This document shows positions 13,165 through 19,455 of a stretch of DNA of 21,950 nt, piece by piece. This stretch comes from a virus. The notes beneath the pieces were generated by a model. That model was not told the DNA's origin, did no database searches, and saw only the letters and a program-made list of their open reading frames with translations. Positions within the stretch are counted from its first letter, which is position 1, and every line of letters starts with the position of its first letter. A program made the translations under genes and the position numbers. Location: positions 1 through 21,950 of the IMG/VR virus record IMGVR_UViG_3300012923_000015, one strand, 5' to 3'.

Positions 13165-13356
13165 ATGGCGATGCAATTCTGTGTTGTTTGTGGACGAGGT
13201 TCCACTCGTCCTTCGTGGAATAATCAAGTAGGGGCTTTTGTAGCCTGTGATTTTCACGATCAACAGGAGATTAACTGGGCCGTTCAGAACGCTACGACCC
13301 CGAACGCTGGTGTTATGGTTGTTGATATAGCGGACGAGGAGTCTCCGCAAGTATGA
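13165..13356 (+). CDS. Zinc-ribbon-like small protein, second of a tandem pair
   Basis: The product is 63 aa, beginning directly after the preceding stop, with GGGGGAG about 7 nt upstream. It has the same layout as the gene before it: CVVCG near the N-terminus, GSTRPSWNN, and ACDFH near residue 30. The C-terminal tail (VMVVDIADEESPQV) differs and is acidic. The stop overlaps the next ATG (ATGA), so translation is coupled. Function is unknown. Confidence 0.7.
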   Translation: MAMQFCVVCGRGSTRPSWNNQVGAFVACDFHDQQEINWAVQNATTPNAGVMVVDIADEESPQV

Positions 13357-13931
13357 ATATATCCTCAAATCCTTGGTCTTTCACCTCCGCTGATGTACCT
13401 GCGGCAGTTGTGGCAGCGGCGTCTCCTAATGGAATGATTCAGCAAGGGACTACTCCTGGACAGCCAGGATTGGCGTCAGTCTTGCTGACGACCGTAGGAG
13501 CACATGGTCTTACTGCTGGGCAGTATATAACCTATATCGCAGATACGAACGGACGATTTCTTGGCTTTTATCAAGTTATCGCCGTTCTATCCGCTACGAC
13601 GGCTTTACTTGCGAATATCTCCGGACCGAAAAGCGGTCAGCCCTTTAGTACTGTCATCGCTGCCTCGGGGGGTGGCTCCGTTTTAGTGTGTCAGTACCCC
13701 TGGATGGTACGTGCAGAGGATATTTCTTTGCAAGGTACTGGAGGAGCCCCTGGTGGTACTACACAAATGATACTCGTGGATAGAAATGGAAATCCCGTTT
13801 GGCGTGTTGATGTTGGTGTAACTGAGACAACGGGGTTTGTTGCTCAGAATAGAGGAAAAATAATGTGGGTGGATGGGATAACATTACAATCCATACCTAC
13901 GAATGTTATCATTTTGGTTACCATTAACTAA
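13353..13931 (+). CDS. Virion structural protein, beta-rich
   Basis: The product is 192 aa. The ATG overlaps the upstream TGA; GAGGAG lies about 13 nt before, so coupling probably drives initiation. The sequence is low in charge and rich in G, T, A and V: VPAAVVAAASPNGMIQQGTT, a repeated strand pattern LLTTVGAHGLTAGQYITYIAD, and a tail NVIILVTIN. This is typical of virion beta-sandwich proteins near the head-tail junction. No more exact role is visible. Confidence 0.6.
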   Translation: MNISSNPWSFTSADVPAAVVAAASPNGMIQQGTTPGQPGLASVLLTTVGAHGLTAGQYITYIADTNGRFLGFYQVIAVLSATTALLANISGPKSGQPFSTVIAASGGGSVLVCQYPWMVRAEDISLQGTGGAPGGTTQMILVDRNGNPVWRVDVGVTETTGFVAQNRGKIMWVDGITLQSIPTNVIILVTIN

Positions 13932-13932
13932 A

Positions 13933-14316
13933 ATGGGCAAAGATCTAGACGAACTAGCAAGTTACATGAAGCCTTTGGCTGAGGAACTTCTCTCTCAGGC
14001 TAGAGCCGCTGGGCTTGATCCTGTAGTCGAAGATACAGGACGGACCTCGGTGGAACAAGAACAGAAACTCGCGCTCGGGGTTTCCTGGACACCTCGTTCT
14101 AAACATCTTCCTCAGCCTCCTGAGATGAAAAGCGAAGCTATTGATGTGGTTCCACGAATATGCATGAGCATGAAATTCTGGGGGTGGAATGGAGATATTG
14201 GTACTAGTCACTCGCATTGGGGTAAACTGATTGAAATAGGCGAAGGACTGGGTCTCCATTGTGGGGTTCATTTCCCGGTTTCTGACCCCGGACACTTTCA
14301 GTATGTTCACAAGTAG
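13933..14316 (+). CDS. Endolysin, M15-type D,D- or L,D-carboxypeptidase/endopeptidase
   Basis: The product is 127 aa from ATG 13933, right after the upstream stop; an in-frame ATG at 13903 is also possible but would overlap and lacks a ribosome site. The family pattern is visible: TGRTSVEQEQKLALG (substrate arm), SKHL...SEAIDVVP giving zinc ligands H58 and D71, and DPGHFQYV with H121 as third ligand. Peptidase M15 enzymes cut peptide cross-links of cell-wall peptidoglycan, and phages use them as endolysins. A 6-residue insertion is seen between SKHL and SEAID compared with the usual SxHxxGxAxD. There is no signal peptide, so export would depend on a holin such as the candidate at 5781. Confidence 0.78.
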   Translation: MGKDLDELASYMKPLAEELLSQARAAGLDPVVEDTGRTSVEQEQKLALGVSWTPRSKHLPQPPEMKSEAIDVVPRICMSMKFWGWNGDIGTSHSHWGKLIEIGEGLGLHCGVHFPVSDPGHFQYVHK

Positions 14317-14322
14317 CTTGAT

Positions 14323-15606
14323 ATGGATAAGAATATGGGATTCTTGATAGTCTCGGAAGGGGGAGATGGATTGGGGCTGGCGCTCCGGCTTCAGGAAGAA
14401 GGTCATAAAGTAAGTATGGCTATCAAGGATCCCATAGCCGAACAAAGAGGAGAAGGATTAATTGAGAAGAGCGCATCTCCGGAATTCAAGCCTGTTCTTC
14501 TTGCAGACTGTACTGGAAGCGGTGCTCTACTAGATTCTTATCGCGCGAGCGGCGGAGATACTTTTGGAGGTTCTCAGATTGCTGATAGACTAGAAAGCGG
14601 CCGTAAATACGCTAGTCAAATTTTCAAGGAAGCAGAAATTCAAGAGCCTTTCTCGAAGAGATTCACGGACTGGGAATCTGCTTTTGAGTTTGTTCAGTCC
14701 TGGGATGAAGATTCCAAACTCGTTTTTAAGCCCGAGGGTAAACACAGCGGTGTAGTACCTAGCTTCGTACCGCATGATAACGCGGAATTGCTAGAAATGC
14801 TAGAGCACTACAAAGGAATAATCGGCAATGAACCAGAATTTACACTACAAGAATTCATTGACGGCGCATGTATCTCAAGTGAGGTCTGGTGCGCACAAGG
14901 TAAAATGCTCCGTCCAATCAATCACACTCTCGAACGTAAGCAACTCCTCCCTGGGGACATTGGTCCCTCGGGAGGGTGTACAGGTAATGTGGTGTGGTGC
15001 TGTGACGATCGGGAGTGTAGGCTTTGTGAAACACTTGCAAAGCTGTCAGGAATGCTCGAAGAGAATCAATGGACCGGGCCAATAGATATCAACACCGTTG
15101 TCTCCAAGGAAGGAGAAATCTATGCGCTCGAATTTACACCTCGACTGGGCTATGATGCATTCCCGACATTTCTGTATGGGCTTTTTGAATCTGATTTCGG
15201 ACAGTTCGTGTATAACTCTTGCCATGGAGAGTCCAGTGATCTCGAAGTCTCAGATGGCTTCGCTGCGGGTGTTAGGATTTCCGTTCCGCCGTGGCCCAGC
15301 GAGGACTTTCATGCCCGTCCAGGGCTCCCAATTCGTGGACTTCGCAAATCTGACCTCGAAAAATTCTATTCTTACGAGATTAGTTTACAAGAAGATTCGC
15401 TTGTCACCTCCGGAGGGTACGGTATTATAGGTGTAGCCATTGGGCATGGGGGTTCTATAGAAGAAGCCTTTGAAGAGGCTTATAAAATCTGCGATAAGCT
15501 ACGCTTGCCAGATAAACAGTACCGAAATGATCTCGCGGAGGTGTTTGCGAAGGAGTATCGCCTAGTAGAACGCAGTTTATTTAGTGTTCAGAAAGTGAAC
15601 GCTTAA
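14323..15606 (+). CDS. PurD-like ATP-grasp ligase in the tail module
   Basis: The product is 427 aa. The start at ATG 14323 is tentative, with ATG 14335 also possible (GFLIVSEGGDGLGLALRL is the natural N-terminal strand and loop of this family). The ATP-grasp core follows: LVFKPEGKHSG (K136), LQEFIDGACISSEVW (E177, E187), KQLLPGDIGPSGG (206-218) and IYALEFTPRLGYD (E270). This order matches phosphoribosylamine-glycine ligase, but the metal-binding motif normally reads E-x-N-x-R and here reads E-F-T-P-R, so the Asn is replaced. ATP-grasp enzymes join a carboxylate to an amine using ATP. No other purine gene is near, and it lies between an endolysin and tail genes, so a role in modifying a virion protein or cell-wall peptide is as likely as purine synthesis. 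Confidence 0.75.
   Translation: MDKNMGFLIVSEGGDGLGLALRLQEEGHKVSMAIKDPIAEQRGEGLIEKSASPEFKPVLLADCTGSGALLDSYRASGGDTFGGSQIADRLESGRKYASQIFKEAEIQEPFSKRFTDWESAFEFVQSWDEDSKLVFKPEGKHSGVVPSFVPHDNAELLEMLEHYKGIIGNEPEFTLQEFIDGACISSEVWCAQGKMLRPINHTLERKQLLPGDIGPSGGCTGNVVWCCDDRECRLCETLAKLSGMLEENQWTGPIDINTVVSKEGEIYALEFTPRLGYDAFPTFLYGLFESDFGQFVYNSCHGESSDLEVSDGFAAGVRISVPPWPSEDFHARPGLPIRGLRKSDLEKFYSYEISLQEDSLVTSGGYGIIGVAIGHGGSIEEAFEEAYKICDKLRLPDKQYRNDLAEVFAKEYRLVERSLFSVQKVNA
15580..15600 (+). repeat. Dispersed dyad element, copy 3
   Basis: TTTAGTGTTCA-GAAAG-TGAAC lies in the last codons of the ATP-grasp gene and ends 9 nt before the ATG at 15610. The next gene has no clear Shine-Dalgarno, and this copy overlaps where one would be expected. 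It matches copies at 2124, 3476 and 19497. Confidence 0.45.
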
Positions 15607-15609
15607 TAT

Positions 15610-16344
15610 ATGCCATTTCCTCCAGCATTCACAAACGCATGGGACGTAACCTTTCCACCTGATACCCAGTTAGCGAACCTCCTCGGACAGGATCTCCGCA
15701 ACTTCCGCACAGATGTAATGCAACGCCTTTCTCTCCTGAGTGGTACGCTTGCGAATAGACCTACTCCCGAAATAGTAAACGCCACCTGGGGCGGAATCGG
15801 GTACGGGCTTCTTTATTTCTCGACGGATACAAGCCAGATTTTCCAGTGGAATGGGGCGGTATGGAATGATGTAACTCAGAGTCTTATTAAGACGACTTTC
15901 TTCAAAGATAACACAACACATCTTCATACTGGTACAGTGACCGAAGATGTAATTTATACTAATGTTATTAACGGCGGTTTACTGGGTACTAGTAATATCT
16001 TACGAGCTACCCTTGTATTCACTCCGACTGCATTAGTTAGTGGCGGAAGTACTATTCGCTTCAAATACGGAGGAAACACTCCTTTTTTCTATGTTGTAAG
16101 CGTCGCCGGACAAGTTGGTGTTACATATCGAATTGATTTTACCATGGGAAATCAAGGAGTGACTAACTCTCAAAAAGTAACAGCGGCAGTCAACGGTTTC
16201 CCTGGAACCCCTGCTACGCAAGTTACCGCTTCTGGTACGTTAGCAACAGATAGCACGGTTAATCAAAACTTTGTTGTTACTGCTCAGAACGGAGCTGCTG
16301 GAGATTCTCAGAGTTTTCTTGAGTATTTCTTGGAGATTTTGTAA
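15610..16344 (+). CDS. Tail fibre-like virion protein
   Basis: The product is 244 aa. The ATG at 15610 lacks a good ribosome site (only AAAGTGA in the dyad element). The N-terminal 60 residues (DTQLANLLGQDLRNFRTDVM, then RLSLLSGTLANRP) form a helical segment often found at the head of phage fibre proteins. IGYGLLYFSTDTSQIFQWNG then matches the common phage fibre motif GxxYFSTDTxxxYxWNGxxW. The rest is beta-rich, with no enzymatic motif. It probably forms part of the tail or a short fibre. Confidence 0.65.
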   Translation: MPFPPAFTNAWDVTFPPDTQLANLLGQDLRNFRTDVMQRLSLLSGTLANRPTPEIVNATWGGIGYGLLYFSTDTSQIFQWNGAVWNDVTQSLIKTTFFKDNTTHLHTGTVTEDVIYTNVINGGLLGTSNILRATLVFTPTALVSGGSTIRFKYGGNTPFFYVVSVAGQVGVTYRIDFTMGNQGVTNSQKVTAAVNGFPGTPATQVTASGTLATDSTVNQNFVVTAQNGAAGDSQSFLEYFLEIL

Positions 16345-17946
16345 ATGCCCGGAGCTACTGATAGACAGCAAGTAAGATCCGAAGAGTTAATAGAGTTCCC
16401 GATTACCGGACCTTTTGGTGGAGTTCAGTCTGAGCTTCCGCTGGATCAAATCGAAGATTACGGATTTGCCGACTCCACTAACTTCCTTTTTCGAAAAGGC
16501 GTAGCCTATGTTCGCCCGGGGTTTACTGCACTTCCTGCCTTTCCTGCTCCGGCTAATGAGCCTGTTTTAGGGATAGCTGATTTTTTTACTAAAAACGGTG
16601 CGAGAATACAAGTAGTTATGACTCAAACTCGTTTACTTCAGTGGAATCCTGTAGGTCAGTCGTGGACTAATATAACCGGAACAGGTTTTACTGGAACTAC
16701 GACGCAGGTTTTTAGCTGGGATGTTCTTAATAACAAACTACTTTTTTCTCAGGGAGCTGATAAAGTCTGGCTCTGGGATGGTGTAACTGTTGGTTACTCT
16801 CAGAGTTCTGTTAACGCTCCAGCCGCGTTTTATCTCGCAGAGATTGGCTTGCATTTGATGACTCTTAATACTATTGAAGGAGGCATTAACTTTACACAAC
16901 GATACCGTTGGAGCGCCGTGGGAGATCCAACGGACTGGACTTCGTTCTCTGCGGGGGTGAATGATAATCTTAATAATCTCGGTCCGGGACAAGGTCTTCT
17001 TAAACTCGGTCAATACGGATATGGATGGCATAACTGGGGTATTGTTCAGATTCAGCCAACTGGGATAGGGCTAGCGCCTTTTTATTTTACCACAATAGCG
17101 AACTCGAATGTTGGTAACTTCTGCCCTCGTTCTCTTAATCATTTTAACCGAGACGGTGTAGAATGTGCCGCGTATGCTGGTTTTGATAATGTTTACATCT
17201 TTAATCAATCCTCAGTTATCCCAATCGGAGATATGCCTCTTGACGGTAAGCGTCGTATAGGCGCTCGTTCGAGAATCTTTGCTGATTTGATTTCCGGAAA
17301 CCCAGTAAACGCCTTTGGTTACGTGACACAGAGTATCAAGGGTCAGGTTTTTAATGCTTACTGGCTCTTTATACCCGGGGTTCGAGTTTGGGTTTATAAC
17401 TTCGATGAGAATAACTGGACTCCTTTTTCTTACGCTGATGTAAAAACCGTGTCTGGGAGATTCTTTAACCCTAGTGGAACTAGAATCATGGATCTTGTAG
17501 GAAGAATTGCGGATCAAAACTGGACCCCTTCGACTCAAGGAAACAACTCGTTAGATGGCTATGCTATTGGTAATGGCACTGGTCAAGTTGCTTATATTGA
17601 TTTCACAAATTATTCCGAAATAGCCGCGTCGATAACTTCTGGAAAGCATATTTTCAAGGATCGTCGTCATAAGCATACTGTTAAAAAATTTCGACTTACG
17701 GTACAAGATCAAGGGGCAGTAACGTACACCATCGTTATATCAAATGATAAAGGCTACTCCGAGACTCAAGTAGTAACTCTCGGAAGCGGCACTGGGGATT
17801 CGATAAGCACAGTTTTAGGATTCAATGTCACAGGTCTTAGAATTACATGGACCTGTTCTGTGCCTGCGGGGCAACCTGGTGCTGTGATAGAATTCTGCCC
17901 CATGTTTGATATTTCCGGTGAGCAACGCGGGGGAACAATAGATTAA
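16345..17946 (+). CDS. Tail hub/nozzle-type protein (P22 gp10-like candidate)
   Basis: The product is 533 aa, ATG start with GGAG 9-10 nt upstream. It is beta-rich with repeated W-containing blades (LLQWNPVGQSWTNITGTG, VWLWDGVTVG, YRWSAVGDPTDWTSF at 187-201, VWVYNFDENNWTPF). The RYRWSxxGDPTDW motif and the length are typical of the large beta-propeller protein that closes the tube in podovirus tails (P22 gp10 or nozzle-like). It is among the longest genes and lies just before the fibre genes, which fits. No homology search was possible, so the specific name is tentative. Confidence 0.65.
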   Translation: MPGATDRQQVRSEELIEFPITGPFGGVQSELPLDQIEDYGFADSTNFLFRKGVAYVRPGFTALPAFPAPANEPVLGIADFFTKNGARIQVVMTQTRLLQWNPVGQSWTNITGTGFTGTTTQVFSWDVLNNKLLFSQGADKVWLWDGVTVGYSQSSVNAPAAFYLAEIGLHLMTLNTIEGGINFTQRYRWSAVGDPTDWTSFSAGVNDNLNNLGPGQGLLKLGQYGYGWHNWGIVQIQPTGIGLAPFYFTTIANSNVGNFCPRSLNHFNRDGVECAAYAGFDNVYIFNQSSVIPIGDMPLDGKRRIGARSRIFADLISGNPVNAFGYVTQSIKGQVFNAYWLFIPGVRVWVYNFDENNWTPFSYADVKTVSGRFFNPSGTRIMDLVGRIADQNWTPSTQGNNSLDGYAIGNGTGQVAYIDFTNYSEIAASITSGKHIFKDRRHKHTVKKFRLTVQDQGAVTYTIVISNDKGYSETQVVTLGSGTGDSISTVLGFNVTGLRITWTCSVPAGQPGAVIEFCPMFDISGEQRGGTID

Positions 17947-19455
17947 ATGAAGGCAGCGCCAAATCTTAATTTCACCGTTATTAAACCTGAACAAAAGTCT
18001 CTGAGTGATTTTGTTCAGATGTTGAAAACTGTGTACCAGAACTTTATTCAAGTTTTGAATGGAAATATCGGATTCGGAGATGGGACAATTCCTGATAATA
18101 TATCAGGATCTTGGATAAACGTAGTAGCTCCTGTAGCTCCGAATACTGATTTTACTGTGAATCATAATCTCCAGAGACTTCCCGTGGGGTATTGGATTAT
18201 GCAGAAAGACAGGGCATGTGATGTTTATACTGGAAGCGTAGCTGCGACAACGACGCAGTTAACTCTTCGAGCGACCGTGGCATCGGCTGTTCTGCGTTTA
18301 TTCATTATTGGATTTCTTCTTAGTTTTTTCGCATCGCGTAGCGAAGCTCAGGGAGCACAGCATCTAAACTTCGCAGTTGTGGCTGTGAATACGTCTGCTG
18401 GCTCTGGTATGTTGAAGGTAATACCGAGTGCTGTTATCACGGTATGCAACGGATCTACTCTTCCCTCATTAGGTTCTACATGCAGTGGAACAGCGTTGAT
18501 ATTCTCTGATAGTGCTTTAACACTCCCTCTTTCGAATCCGTTCAATGCTGATGTAAGAGGAAACTACGCCTTCTTCACAGCGCCGGGTCAAAGTTATGTG
18601 ATAAGTGTTGGAGGAGTTGGAGTTACAACACTGTCGTATATATGGCTTGCGCCTATCGCCTCCGGGGGAACGTTTTCGAGTTTGATATCGGCGTCAGCGA
18701 GTCCAGCGCAGAGTGGGGTTGTTCGACTGGCGAATAGTGATAATATTGCTTGGAGAAACAACGCTAATAATGGAGATTTAACATTAGGTCTTTCGGGAGC
18801 CGCGTTTGGGAATCGACCTGCTGATATGTTTGTTTTTAATCCAGGCTCAACGGGTTTACTCGCCGCGTTTCTTTCATCTGCGAGTACAAGTATACCTGCC
18901 GTTGGTGGCTTTGCTCGAATGGCATCTGGAGATTCCATCAGTTGGCGTAACAACGCTAACAACGCGGATGTATCATTTAGCAAAACCGCGAACGATCTCC
19001 CGGTATTTAGCAGTGGTGGCCCTTCTCTTTTACTAAACTCGCAAGTAAACGCCGCTGCGATAACCGGAAACGGTGCACCGCAAACTGTTTATCTTTACCA
19101 GATTCCCGCTAACACTGTAGCAAATCTCAAAGGATTTCGTCTTACATTTGGTCTTAATCATTCTTTAGGGGCTGGAAACGTAACTTATATACTGTCATTG
19201 CTTGGTGTAACGATATTCAACGTAACAAGTGCGGCAGGAGGTTCATCAGCAGTGCAGGTTACGTTCCTGAATACCGGAGCAACTACAGGAACCGCAACGA
19301 TATTTGCAAGTGGTGGTGGACTTGCTGCACTTCAGGGAAGTGCTACGTATACAACTTTATCCTGGGCTTCTTTACAAAATTTATTATTAACATTCAATGC
19401 AGCAAATACAGAACAAGTTACCCCAATTCAATGGGCGGTGGAGTTGATTCAGTGA
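17947..19455 (+). CDS. Fibre protein with an internal Sec-like signal segment
   Basis: The product is 502 aa, ATG start with GGGGGA 13 nt upstream. Residues 1-117 match a small phage tail-fibre domain (NHNLQRLPVGYWIMQKDRAC, ATTTQLTLRA). Residues 116-135 then form a perfect signal-peptide core, RLFIIGFLLSFFASRSEAQ, followed by a beta-rich second half (VIPSAVITVCNGSTLPSLG, and two copies of xRxAxxDxIxWRNNANN near 256 and 320). The join looks like two genes fused, the second having begun with a secreted N-terminus. GTG at 18277 (residue 111) could start the second part alone, giving MASAVLRLFIIGFLL, though no ribosome site is evident. The final TGA overlaps the GTG of the next gene. Confidence 0.65.
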   Translation: MKAAPNLNFTVIKPEQKSLSDFVQMLKTVYQNFIQVLNGNIGFGDGTIPDNISGSWINVVAPVAPNTDFTVNHNLQRLPVGYWIMQKDRACDVYTGSVAATTTQLTLRATVASAVLRLFIIGFLLSFFASRSEAQGAQHLNFAVVAVNTSAGSGMLKVIPSAVITVCNGSTLPSLGSTCSGTALIFSDSALTLPLSNPFNADVRGNYAFFTAPGQSYVISVGGVGVTTLSYIWLAPIASGGTFSSLISASASPAQSGVVRLANSDNIAWRNNANNGDLTLGLSGAAFGNRPADMFVFNPGSTGLLAAFLSSASTSIPAVGGFARMASGDSISWRNNANNADVSFSKTANDLPVFSSGGPSLLLNSQVNAAAITGNGAPQTVYLYQIPANTVANLKGFRLTFGLNHSLGAGNVTYILSLLGVTIFNVTSAAGGSSAVQVTFLNTGATTGTATIFASGGGLAALQGSATYTTLSWASLQNLLLTFNAANTEQVTPIQWAVELIQ

